Assembly: GCF_032854445.1 (NCBI RefSeq)
Contig: NC_088300.1
Location: 68,606,984-68,670,983 of the forward strand
DNA: 64,000 bases
DNA from: Liolophura sinensis
Taxonomy: Eukaryota; Mollusca; Polyplacophora; Chitonida; Chitonidae
Reading direction: 5' to 3'
A program made the position numbers and the translations under genes. This document shows, piece after piece, positions 58,001 through 64,000 of this stretch. Under the pieces are notes generated by a model. The model had not been told where the DNA came from and ran no database searches. It was given only the letters and a program-made list of their open reading frames with translations. Every line of letters begins with the position of its first letter. Position 1 is the first letter of the stretch.

Positions 58001-60383
58001 AATATGCTATCTTGCATTTACAGGAGAACAGAGTTAGTCCACACAATGAAATGAAAAATGATAACAAATCTGGTAAAAGCACCAGAGGAATTTATGTTTT
58101 TTTTTTTATATTTAAAAATGTGTTACCTGTTATTTGCTCTGTGGAAACATGTAAATCTAACTCGCAGGAGAACTATCGGACGAGTAATTACAAACAAAAT
58201 CACATGTCCATGGAAACAAGCAATTAGCGCAATATGAGTACATGTATGAACACCTCTAGCTCACCTCTCAATCTGTAGATCTCACTGTTTGCAGCATTCA
58301 CTGTGAAGGTCTGGGAATCTTCATCAGATGGACAGATCACTGCTCCCTGAAACAAAAACAACATTCCTCACACATACAAGTAAACATATACAGTACATAC
58401 AAGTGCAGACGTCTCCACAATGTGTCTCAACTTGCAACACAACAAAGGCACTCATGCACAACTTCCAAAACCACCCTAAAACGAAGTATATGACAGATGA
58501 AAGACCATAAAAAACTGTCCAGGAAAACTTTTTTTTACAATTTTTCTAACAGAAATTGAAATTGTGTTAAAACACCAAATTCTACTGTGGTCGGTTGTGA
58601 CCCAGAAGGTATCCATTATGTCACATCCATACTTTTTGCCTGAAATAATTTGTTTCAAGGTCAAATCGGCGAATGCATTCATAGGTCTGTAAGTATGTAC
58701 ATCTTGAATGATGGAATGTAGCAGTCTAATGTGTGTTAAGTCGCAAAAATGTCACTGGTGGCACTGCGGTCAGAAAAGGCTACCCAAGCATAACATAATC
58801 CAATGCATTTTACTACGTTAAACAAATTGTAAAAATAATAAATCCAGGCATTTTTCTGGACAGTTTCCAGTGGTCTTTCATCAGATACATACTTGATATT
58901 TGTGTTTTCTTTGCCTTTAAAAAATCCTACAAGAAATCCTGGGTAGTTCCTACTCATGCCATGTATTCATTCACATCAACACCTTGAGCCCACGAGAAGT
59001 ACTTCATTTTTGTTTCAACAGGGAAAAATAATACGCCTCAAACAGTACTGTAAGGGAATTCCGTGTCAGTAACACACAGTTGGTTGTTTCACAGTAAAAT
59101 GCATCTGTTTTATTGTTTAATAACAGAAATTACGAAATTTTACAGAATTAACATGTGACAAACTGTATATAAGTTCAGAGTTCACCTGAACAGCTGCATC
59201 AGTAATGTATATCATGTTTGTACGCTAATGTATGGATTGGATGCATGTGTGATGGACAGATGACCAAACACCCACTGGTCCTGAAGTCCCACTGTCTGCT
59301 ATTCTTAAGAACTTAGGATGAGAACACGCACAACACTCTGATACATGCCATGTGCAAAACGTGTCCAGTCTACTTTATTTATTTGTTCGATTGGTGTTTT
59401 ACAGCATACTCAAGAATATTTCACTTATACACAGGTGGCCAGCACTATGGTGGAAGGAAACCGGGCAAAGCCTGAGAGAAAGTCACAACTATCTGAAAGC
59501 TGCTGGCTGACATTCCCATGTATGGTCAGAGAGGAAGCCAGCAGAGAGTCAACTTACCGCCAGGTGCACTGAAGCTCTTGCTCTTTGTTTCTTGTGTTCT
59601 TCTTTCTGCAGTGAAAAAAGTAGGTTCTTACCATATCTCATATTATACATAACTTTATTAACACGTTATATTCCATATTTATGGAAATAAAATATTTAGA
59701 TATTTACACCATAATAGCAAATAAGAGTGAACTATTAGCTTTGTTAACAGCATAGGGGCCAGCTGCAAGGTTTATGTTCCATAAGACATCTCCTGATGAA
59801 AAGCTGCAGCTGAGCCAGTAGACATCGATTTTATTTATTTATTTGATTGAATATATCAAGAATATTTCACTTATATAACGGTGGCCAGCATTATGGTGAA
59901 TGGAAACCGGGCAGAGCCCAGGGGAATCCCACGACCATCCGCAGGTTGCTGCCACACCTTCCCATGTACAGCCGGAGGAAGCCAGCATGAGCTGGACTTG
60001 AACTCACAATGACTGCATTGGTGAGAGGCTTCATAACATGTACAGGGGCTGCTTGCTCTGTTTTTATAGTGGTACTGAATACTATTTTGGTCAACATTTC
60101 TGATGGGTTGTAGAACTTCTTCAAAAACCATTGATACTTCTCATGACTAACCATTTGAATCTACAGTGACATATATTTCTTATGATACCAAAATGAAATC
60201 TTTTAATCTATATAAATTTATCAGCACAAAATTACCTGTACATGTATAATATTTTTTGCCTTAATATTAAGACCAACCTCAAAGTACTCGAGCATGCCGG
60301 ACTCAGGATCAAGCACAAACCAGCGGTACTGCCACCCCTTCATCACATTGGTGTATTTGTACAGCTGACCCTCCAGGGGCTTC
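39960..60383 (-). CDS. OSBPL11-like: Oxysterol-binding protein-related protein, ORP10/ORP11 type (partial at 5' end)
   Basis: Lipid-transfer protein expected at membrane contact sites, where vertebrate ORP10 and ORP11 move phosphatidylserine and PI4P between ER and Golgi or endosomes. Twenty-one exons join in phase without a stop into 762 residues; human ORP11 is close to this length. Residues 2-100 form a PH domain ([16 protein letters not shown], then [12 protein letters not shown]). Residues 360-755 form the OSBP-related domain, with [16 protein letters not shown], the family signature [30 protein letters not shown]-type residues across a splice site, GEWNKSFEF, and the C-terminal GDTWVYNN. 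The stop is TGA at 39960-39962. The first exon, with the start codon, was not identified upstream of 60383. Introns hold most of the transposable elements of this half of the window. ORP10 and ORP11 are co-orthologues in vertebrates, so one symbol cannot be fixed. Confidence 0.95.
40669..40734 (-). CDS. OSBPL11-like: ORP10/11 exon t: charged C-terminal helix
   Basis: A 66-base exon, residues 717-738, [15 protein letters not shown] and following. This is the highly charged helix that closes ORPs. Acceptor ttcacag, donor gtaagt, phase 0 on both sides. Confidence 0.93.
40811..40890 (-). mobile_element. Older SINE fragment, interrupted
   Basis: GTTTTATGCCATACTCAAG and CAACCAGCATTATGG are the tail side of a family A copy. 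It is broken by the younger SINE at 40891-41089 and resumes at 41104. Confidence 0.6.
40891..41089 (-). mobile_element. SINE family A nested in an older SINE, with 14-bp target duplication
   Basis: 5'-truncated copy from ATTT tail to the TTGAACTCACAGTGA block. It is flanked by identical GCATTATGGATGGA at 40877-40890 and 41090-41103. Confidence 0.85.
41499..41660 (-). CDS. OSBPL11-like: ORP10/11 exon s: lipid-transfer domain C-terminal part
   Basis: Residues 663-716, with [19 protein letters not shown] and an A/G-rich helix ending ATEHKKF, matching the ESRxLW and ATEHK blocks. Acceptor tttcag, donor gtaaga, phase 0 on both sides. Confidence 0.95.
41806..41924. mobile_element. Inverted-repeat element family M1, partial copy
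   Basis: Shares GCCAATTTCAGGGCTTCAC, TATAATTTTATCAGT and the end TGTTGAAGAGTTACAGTA with the M1 family. One end is lost. Confidence 0.55.
42585..42704 (-). CDS. OSBPL11-like: ORP10/11 exon r: lipid-transfer domain
   Basis: Residues 623-662, [17 protein letters not shown] and [13 protein letters not shown], the conserved PFYGGK and GEWN blocks. Acceptor ttgtag, donor gtgagt, phase 0 on both sides. Confidence 0.95.
43116..43240 (-). mobile_element. SINE family A, 5'-truncated
   Basis: ATTT tail, GTACTCAAGAATATGTCAC and GGTGGGAGGAAACCAGG blocks in an ORP10/11 intron. Confidence 0.7.
43638..43798 (-). CDS. OSBPL11-like: ORP10/11 exon q: lipid-transfer beta-barrel
   Basis: Residues 569-622, with [31 protein letters not shown] and TFHTK. 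LLEHxEEY is diagnostic for the ORP10/ORP11 branch rather than ORP9. Acceptor ttgcag, donor gtagat, phase 1 in and 0 out. Confidence 0.96.
44295..44510 (-). mobile_element. SINE family A, diverged
   Basis: Tail, TTTTACGCCATACTCAAG, CCGCGGCCAGCATTACAG and later core pieces, degenerate toward the head. Confidence 0.65.
44654..44920 (-). mobile_element. SINE family A, full length with target duplication
   Basis: A 267-bp copy with the complete head: GGGGGCCTCCGTGGCTCAG start, A box TGGCTCAGTCGG and B box GAGTTCAAGTCC (44830-44841 region), core and AAAT tail. Flanks AAACTTCACCTTGA (44640-44653) and AAAATTCACTTTGA (44921-44934) match at 12 of 14 bases. Confidence 0.9.
45075..45185 (-). CDS. OSBPL11-like: ORP10/11 exon p: lipid-transfer beta-barrel
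   Basis: Residues 533-568, [20 protein letters not shown] then [16 protein letters not shown]. Acceptor tttcag, donor gtaagt. A second tttcag six bases further in would also keep frame but loses the Ile-Ser that follows HHPP in the family, so the outer site is preferred. Confidence 0.94.
45238..45420 (-). mobile_element. SINE-like element, diverged
   Basis: ATTT-rich tail, TTTAATGCACTATTGACAAA, CAGTTATACAACGG and CCCGGGGTAAACCACCGACC words. Related to the SINEs here but not clearly family A. Confidence 0.45.
45700..45912 (+). repeat. Tandem array, 22-bp unit
   Basis: About nine copies of a unit with ATCATACAAGACGTCACACT in an ORP10/11 intron. Several copies carry GACGTCAC and others GACATCAC or GATGTCAC. 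Confidence 0.92.
46649..46961 (-). CDS. OSBPL11-like: ORP10/11 exon o: PI4P-binding core and EQVSHHPP signature
   Basis: The largest exon, residues 428-532. It starts [20 protein letters not shown], whose lysine and Asn-Pro residues bind lipid headgroup in ORPs, and ends with [11 protein letters not shown], whose His pair contacts PI4P. Between them lies a long polar insert of about 60 residues rich in Glu, Lys, Thr and Ser, more extended than the globular core needs. Acceptor tttgcag, donor gtgaga, phase 1 out. Confidence 0.96.
47405..47486 (-). CDS. OSBPL11-like: ORP10/11 exon n: lipid-transfer domain
   Basis: Residues 401-427, with [18 protein letters not shown], the family WYLTSFHxGR helix. 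Acceptor tatttag, donor gtacat, phase 2 in and 0 out. Confidence 0.95.
47727..47928 (+). repeat. 101-bp tandem duplication
   Basis: Two adjacent copies beginning CAGTACTGCTGTCC and ending TTAGGCATACA, almost identical, in an intron. Confidence 0.93.
48305..48390 (-). CDS. OSBPL11-like: ORP10/11 exon m: lipid-transfer domain
   Basis: Residues 372-400, [20 protein letters not shown] and then MAHPDIFLR, near-identical in character to ORP10/11. Acceptor tttcag, donor gttagt, phase 0 in and 2 out. Confidence 0.95.
48564..48693. mobile_element. 130-bp MITE-like element with 32-bp inverted ends
   Basis: Left end 48564-48595 and right end 48662-48693 match at 31 of 32 bases as inverted repeats, from GGGGGCTGTT inward to CGTAACGTTA. 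A 66-base spacer lies between. No coding capacity and no obvious target duplication. Confidence 0.8.
48943..49163. mobile_element. Inverted-repeat element M1, complete
   Basis: Ends TACCATAATTCTTCAACCTT and the reverse complement of TACTGTAGTTCTTCAACCTT. Length 221 bp, with the GGGCTTCACAAAAAG internal block and no coding capacity. TA at both ends would fit a Tc1/mariner-type MITE. Confidence 0.75.
49173..49340 (-). mobile_element. SINE family A, internally deleted
   Basis: Tail and both ends are present, including the head CCTACGTGGCTAAGTGGCTA, but the middle from the core to the B box region is deleted. Confidence 0.7.
49369..49532 (-). CDS. OSBPL11-like: ORP10/11 exon l: acidic linker and start of lipid-transfer domain
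   Basis: Residues 317-371. It carries an acidic tract followed by EYKDSDL, then [18 protein letters not shown], the lid-region helix of the OSBP-related domain. Donor gtacac. Two acceptors are possible in the same phase: ttgtag at 49533 (used here) or ttgcag giving a start at 49502, which would drop ten residues. Confidence 0.9.
49556..49775 (+). repeat. Short tandem array, about 20-bp unit
   Basis: Units of ATGAGCTCACAACTACAA with variants, directly upstream of ORP10/11 exon l on the gene strand. Confidence 0.85.
49912..50024 (-). CDS. OSBPL11-like: ORP10/11 exon k: Ser/Ala-rich linker
   Basis: Residues 279-316, including [20 protein letters not shown] and [16 protein letters not shown]. 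Acceptor tttacag-like (tgttacag), donor gtaaga, phase 2 in and 1 out. Disordered linker rich in possible phosphorylation sites. Confidence 0.82.
51009..51079 (-). CDS. OSBPL11-like: ORP10/11 exon j: linker
   Basis: Residues 256-278, [20 protein letters not shown] and following. Acceptor ttttcag, donor gtaaga, phase 0 in and 2 out; the phase fits the next exon exactly. Low-complexity linker without a known motif. Confidence 0.78.
52091..52173 (+). repeat. 37-bp tandem duplication
   Basis: Two perfect units starting ATCACAGGACTCGAAATT and the first nine bases of a third. Confidence 0.93.
52478..52555 (-). CDS. OSBPL11-like: ORP10/11 exon i: linker (weaker donor)
   Basis: A 78-base in-phase exon, residues 230-255, [15 protein letters not shown] and following. 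The acceptor attccag is fair; the donor gttaag is non-consensus at +3. Skipping it would also keep the frame, so it may be alternative. Confidence 0.65.
52866..53134 (-). mobile_element. SINE family A, full length with target duplication
   Basis: A 269-bp copy, the best preserved one. Head CCTCCGGGGCTCAGTTGG, A and B boxes, core and AAAT tail are all present. Flanks TGGCTCATAATGA (52853-52865) and TGGCTTATAATGA (53135-53147) match at 12 of 13 bases. Confidence 0.92.
53404..53484 (-). CDS. OSBPL11-like: ORP10/11 exon h: coiled helix
   Basis: Residues 203-229, with [19 protein letters not shown], a helix conserved in ORP10/ORP11 where the proteins pair with ORP9. Acceptor ttgcag, donor gttagt, phase 0 on both sides. 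Confidence 0.9.
53665..53834. mobile_element. Inverted-repeat element M1, reverse orientation, one end lost
   Basis: Internal blocks GGCATTATTCTGTG, TTTTTGTGAAGCCCTGAAAT and the end GTTGAGGAATTACAGTA. Confidence 0.65.
54136..54353. mobile_element. Inverted-repeat element M1, reverse orientation
   Basis: Begins TAATGTAATTCTTCAATCTT; internal GAAGGCATTATTCTATG and TTCATATGCGAAAGG; ends GGTGGAATTAGTGTA. Confidence 0.65.
54381..54422 (-). CDS. OSBPL11-like: ORP10/11 exon g: microexon-like linker
   Basis: A 42-base exon, residues 189-202, [14 protein letters not shown]. Acceptor ttgcag, donor gtaaat, phase 0 on both sides. It matches the short stretch preceding the DLLxLKATS helix in ORP11. Confidence 0.82.
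54982..55102 (-). CDS. OSBPL11-like: ORP10/11 exon f: linker
   Basis: Residues 148-188, [20 protein letters not shown] and then a helical, acidic stretch ending SSLSEKIE. Acceptor tttcag, donor gtagcg, phase 2 in and 0 out. It is flanked upstream by a 47-bp minisatellite. Confidence 0.82.
55111..55660 (+). repeat. Tandem array, about 47-bp unit
   Basis: Ten or more units with CAAGTACAGCTTGTGTAGAT and GGAAAACATCTGAGATTTAA. It lies in the intron just upstream of ORP10/11 exon f. Confidence 0.92.
55701..55908. mobile_element. Inverted-repeat element M1
   Basis: Begins CCAATTCTTCAGGCTTTTCG, contains ATTGGCCAATTTCAAG and CCTTCAGAATATGCTTGAA, ends AAAGTTGAAGACTTAAAGTA. Confidence 0.7.
56005..56075 (-). 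mobile_element. SINE family A, degenerate tail fragment
   Basis: TTTATTGGATTGGCATTTTA and CATACTCAAGAACTG words only. Confidence 0.4.
56303..56430 (-). CDS. OSBPL11-like: ORP10/11 exon e: linker
   Basis: Residues 106-147, a polar linker after the PH domain ([10 protein letters not shown] start, [12 protein letters not shown] inside). Acceptor tttcag behind an A-rich tract, donor gtgtgt, phases 0 then 2. Family similarity is low here, as usual for ORP linkers; frame and phase support it. Confidence 0.8.
57257..57336 (-). CDS. OSBPL11-like: ORP10/11 exon d: PH C-terminal helix
   Basis: Residues 79-105, containing [19 protein letters not shown], the C-terminal PH helix. Acceptor ttgtag, donor gtccgt (non-consensus after GT), phases 1 then 0. 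Confidence 0.92.
58265..58346 (-). CDS. OSBPL11-like: ORP10/11 exon c: PH domain
   Basis: Residues 52-78, [20 protein letters not shown] and following, the central PH strands conserved in ORP10 and ORP11. Acceptor tttcag, donor gtgagc, phase 1. Confidence 0.93.
59371..59549 (-). mobile_element. SINE family A abutting a splice donor
   Basis: Tail and core to the AGAGAGGAAGCCAGCA block. Its promoter-side end lies within ten bases of the donor of ORP10/11 exon b. Confidence 0.75.
59558..59605 (-). CDS. OSBPL11-like: ORP10/11 exon b: PH domain linker
   Basis: A 48-base exon, residues 36-51, basic ([11 protein letters not shown]) then SVHLA, corresponding to the variable PH loop. The acceptor is ctgcag and the donor gtaagt. 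The intron side of the donor runs almost directly into a SINE (59371-59549). Confidence 0.85.
59829..60035 (-). mobile_element. SINE family A, nearly complete
   Basis: ATTT tail, core, B box TTCAAGTCC and GTGAGAGGCTTCAT end; A box lost. Confidence 0.82.
60278..60383 (-). CDS. OSBPL11-like: ORP10/11 exon a: start of PH domain
   Basis: Codes for protein residues 1-35 (numbered from the first full codon), including [19 protein letters not shown], the first strands of the PH domain. The acceptor is tcatag and the donor gttggt. It begins with one base of a codon shared with an unseen upstream exon, so the gene continues 5'. Confidence 0.88.
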
Positions 60384-60969
60384 CTATGAACACACAGAAT
60401 TCATATTAACTGTCATTATTAGAACAAGCTTAATACAGTGACATAATTCACACTTCTAGCTATAGCTATATTGCTCACCTGTCTAGACAAGACCTATATA
60501 GTATATTTGGTCAGTATTACGATTAGTTTTCTGAAGGTCATATCCAGAGTTAAATCAAACTGAAATCACTGTCTTTCACATAAAGGTTACTATGCAAAAA
60601 TAAACTTTCAGAAGCATATGAAGACATTAAGATATTACTTTTGATGTCAACATTTACGTTTTCTGATAAGAAATTATAATGAAACTTCACAAAAAAGGCC
60701 TCACTTGCCAAATACGGTGGATGTCAATCAATAAGAATCAACGCTAATGTCTCACTTGAAAGATGCTAAAGTTTAGGTGAAGTACAGCATTTTATTTAAA
60801 ATGGGTAATTAAGTTTGAAACTTTACTCTTGAATCACTGAATTACTAAATACAGTAATAATACACAATTCACAGCTTCATACTGTGATGACAAATAACTC
60901 CCATCAAAAAACAAGGAAAAAGACTGACATTAAGCTGTTTCAGAATCATACTGTTATCATGTTATGTGA

Positions 60970-61705
60970 TTTCCCTTTTAGATATTACGTTATTATGTAA
61001 GACAACTAAGATACACAGAATTCACAAATGACACTGTTATTTCCCTTTTAGATAGACTAGGATATACACAGAATACACAAATGACACAGTGAGATATCAG
61101 TGTTATTTCCCTTTGAGATAGACTAGGATGTACACGGAATACACAAATGACACTGTTATTTCCCTTTTAGATAGACTAGGATATACACAGAATACACATA
61201 TGACACAGTGAGATATCAGTGTTATTTCCCTTTGAGATAGACTAGGATATACACGGAATACACAAATGACACTGTTATTTCCCTTTTAGATAGACTAGGA
61301 TATACACAGAATACACAAATGACACAGTGAGATATCAGTGTTATTTCCCTTTGAGATAGACTAGGATATACACGGAATACACAAATGACACTGTTATTTC
61401 CCTTTTAGATAGACTAGGATATACACAGAAAACACAAATGACACAGTGAGATATCAGTGTTATTTCCCTTTGAGATAGACTAGGATGTACACGGAATACA
61501 CAAATGACACTGTTATTTCCCTTTTAGATAGACTAGGATATACACAGAATACACAAATGACACAGTGAGATATCAGTGTTATTTCCCTTTGAGATAGACT
61601 AGGATGTACACGGGATACACAAATGACACTTATTTCCCTTTTAGATAGACTAGGATATACGCAAAATACACAATGACTGAGATATGAGACATAAATGACA
61701 CTTAT
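60970..61705 (+). repeat. Satellite, about 118-bp dimeric unit
   Basis: Two alternating subunits share TTATTTCCCTTT, GATAGACTAGGAT and ACACAAATGACAC. One subunit adds CACAGTGAGATATCAGTG and reads TTTGAGATAG instead of TTTTAGATAG. About five dimers are close to identical. Confidence 0.93.
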
Positions 61706-61883
61706 TTCACAGGAGATGAGTTTGTACTCAGCTTACACGGCATGTCCTTTAACACATCTTCAGAGGTTCATTTTGAGTTTTGAGCAGATTTGTGAATAAT
61801 ACTTCACCACTGTCTTAGAAAACTTAAAACCTGCGTGATTTGTTCATGTATCTAGATTCATACTAGCCAGGCTCTTGATAAAA

Positions 61884-62084
61884 TACCCTAATTCCTCAAC
61901 CTTTTCGCATATGAAAGAGCAATTTTCAGTGCAAGATTTTGGAGGCAAAACTACATTGGTTAGTCTGGCCAGTTTCAGGGCTTCACAAAAAGTATAATTT
62001 TATCAATCAACATAGAGTAATGCCTTCAGAATATGCTTAAATACACGTCTTGCAACCATGAGAAAAGGTTGAAGAATTACAGTA
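61884..62084. mobile_element. Inverted-repeat element M1, complete
   Basis: A 201-bp copy. Ends TACCCTAATTCCTCAACCTT and reverse complement of TACTGTAATTCTTCAACCTT. Best reference copy for the family. Confidence 0.78.
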
Positions 62085-62145
62085 TATGAGAAAAACGTGT
62101 GTACATCTAACTACATGTATAGTCTACCTAGATTTTGTTTCAGGA

Positions 62146-62222
62146 GTGAGAAAGCAAGGGAGAGTGAGAAAGCAGAGGAGAGTGAGAAAGCAGAGGAGAG
62201 TGAGAAAGCACGGGAGAGTGAC
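62146..62222 (+). repeat. 18-bp tandem repeat
   Basis: Four units of GAGTGAGAAAGCAGAGGA with small changes; the open frame over it is a repeat product. Confidence 0.9.
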
Positions 62223-64000
62223 AGCATGCCTCAAACTCACTGGGCTGCATTAGGCCAATCACATTTGATTCCTCGTTTCCTATTACTATCCACATATCAT
62301 TTTTTATTGTTCATCAACATCATAGTGATAAAAATGAGGGGAAAACAGTCTGTTTGGAGACACCATAGAATTGTTTCCATACATCATAATACATATTTAC
62401 TTTTACCAACCTCTTTATGATAAAACATTTATAATGGCTGGTTCCAGCATAGGATGTCATTTATAACGATGCACAATTCATACAACATGATGTAGCTTCC
62501 TCATCATCCACATTAATATATCTGCAGATTTTGACATCAATACAATGGAATCAAGAATATCTTTGAAATTATACTGACAACTTTCACCTGTGCTGTTAAA
62601 AAGGTCAGACAAGTATACATATAGCTAGTATAACTAAATCCTGATGAAAGCACTTTAAAATATTTCTGCACAGACCACAGTAATATAACCTAAACTTTCA
62701 ATCAAAAAGTGCTTTTTTTTAGGAAAACAAAAAACATCATATGAAGTACCATACTAGTTTTGGAGCTGAAATTTAAAATGTCAGTACAGTGGAATAACAT
62801 TCAACCCTCCACACAAACCTCAAAACACCTTCCTAACATCAACAGAACTCCCAAAATTAGTAGAAAAAATTTAGGTCATACAACGTAAGTTAGAAATGAA
62901 AAGAAGAGCAGAAATTAAACTCTAAGTATGTACAATGTGCAAAGTGAGATGCCACAAATGCAGTTTTCAAATTCACATAACTCTTTATATTGACAGGTGT
63001 CAGATTCCGATCTTCACATATTTGTACATATGGAATATGACACCAACAAGAGTTCAGGTGTACCTAGTAAATGGCCAGTTATGTATATTCCCATCTGCTG
63101 GTATGTAGTAGACACATACTGTACACAGGCTATTCAGAGAAACAAACATGCTATTCTTGAGACCGATAACGTGCCCACAAATTAGAGGGGCTCTGAAAAC
63201 CTCCATATTAGAGAGAGAAATCCCCCACACTATAGATGTGAAATATCCAGCATTTAAGCACACTTAAACAATTAAGGATTGACTGTAATATTTTTTAGGT
63301 TTTTTGACGTATAAACTATAAAATCACGTGCAAAGTGTATGAATCTGCTCTCTCCTAAAGACCGGCCTACTTGTATAAAAAAGAGTGTACTGAAACTCAT
63401 TAGATCGATAAACATGTAAAATACAAGCATGTATGTACCCTAGTTGAGTGGGTCACAAAGCCGTCTTTATTCAATGTTCATGTTTATTGTACCAATAGCA
63501 GTAGTTAGTTTGTTTTTTAAATGAGAAATGTTATCATGGCAGCATGTGACAAAATCGCTATACCATGTCACTTTCCTTATATGGACAACCACATACATGC
63601 ATGTATGTACCCTTGTTCAGTGTGTCAAGAAATGGCTTTTGATTGTATTCAATGTTCGTGTTCCTTGTACAAATAGCAGTGTTCAGTTTTCAGCAACATG
63701 TGTTCACAATAGATGCACAGAGAATGCTAGAACAACATACTATACATACATCACCTACATATACGTATATCAGTATACATTTATAGTATATGCTAAACTT
63801 AGACTTGGTAAATCTGAAAACTTATCTCTCAGCAAATAATTAAATAAAGAGGGAGACCTAGCAAAGTCCACTGGGAGTATGGTGTGTCTAGCCACATGAT
63901 ATAGAACCAGCATCGTCAACCAGGTTAGAGGTGATGACTACAGCGTTATACAGTGTGCCACAGAGGACTAGCAAAGCCACACACACATGTACATTCACAC
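62223..64000. other. Intron or 5' flank of the ORP10/11 gene
   Basis: No upstream coding exon of the gene could be found here on the minus strand; only the duplication at 63.4-63.7 kb. Confidence 0.4.
63428..63690 (+). repeat. Diverged direct duplication of about 85 bp
   Basis: 63428-63510 and 63599-63690 share GCATGTATGTACCC, GTCACAA/GTCAAGAA and TATTCAATGTTC..TGT.C..ATAGCAGT words, separated by about 90 bases. Confidence 0.6.

Noticed and set aside
62097-62420. 107-codon plus-strand frame with Glu-Ser-Glu-Lys-Ala repeats
   Set aside because: The 18-bp tandem repeat creates the repeated part; the rest is hydrophobic noise from AT-rich DNA.

Overview
This is a eukaryotic, AT-rich, intron- and repeat-laden stretch. 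Spliceosomal GT-AG introns, tRNA-derived SINEs, inverted-repeat elements and many minisatellites point to an invertebrate animal. The SINE cores and the gene set suggest a lophotrochozoan, most likely a mollusc, though a brachiopod or similar is not excluded. There are no bacterial-type operons, CRISPR arrays or phage genes.

Two protein-coding genes can be reconstructed exon by exon, both on the minus strand. Gene 1 (29496-33723) has two coding exons and encodes about 1277 residues: some 18 ankyrin repeats followed by a six-helix cation-channel domain that reads as TRPV type, then a short C-terminal coiled coil. Gene 2 (39960 to at least 60383) has 21 recognised coding exons whose phases join without a break into 762 residues. 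It is an oxysterol-binding-protein-related protein of the OSBPL10/OSBPL11 (ORP10/ORP11) type, with an N-terminal PH domain and a C-terminal lipid-transfer domain carrying the EQVSHHPP signature. Its first exon or exons are not recognised and probably lie beyond 60384 or outside the window. A third, weaker candidate is a first coding exon on the minus strand at 15335-15569, with a CpG-rich putative promoter behind it; its protein family is not recognised.

Layout: 1-15 kb is gene-poor, with an inverted-repeat element (1.05-1.24 kb), four tandem arrays (3.3-4.45, 6.97-7.7, 7.8-8.0, 11.45-12.5 kb) and scattered SINE pieces. 15.3-16.4 kb holds the candidate exon and promoter. 17-29 kb is intergenic, with SINEs of at least two families, TA microsatellites and a duplicated segment. 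29.5-33.7 kb is the ankyrin/TRPV gene. 33.7-40 kb is intergenic sequence plus the probable 3' UTR of gene 2. 40-60.4 kb is gene 2, whose introns carry SINEs (one nested in another with a perfect 14-bp target duplication), a family of about 200-bp inverted-repeat elements in six copies, a 130-bp element with nearly perfect 32-bp inverted ends, and several minisatellites. 60.4-64 kb is further intron or upstream sequence with a 118-bp satellite.

The two genes share no obvious pathway: one is a membrane cation channel, the other a lipid exchanger at membrane contact sites. The observations most worth following are the ankyrin-rich TRPV architecture, a FFAT-like motif in the ORP10/11 protein, the inverted-repeat element families, and tandem arrays whose units contain splice-site-like motifs.
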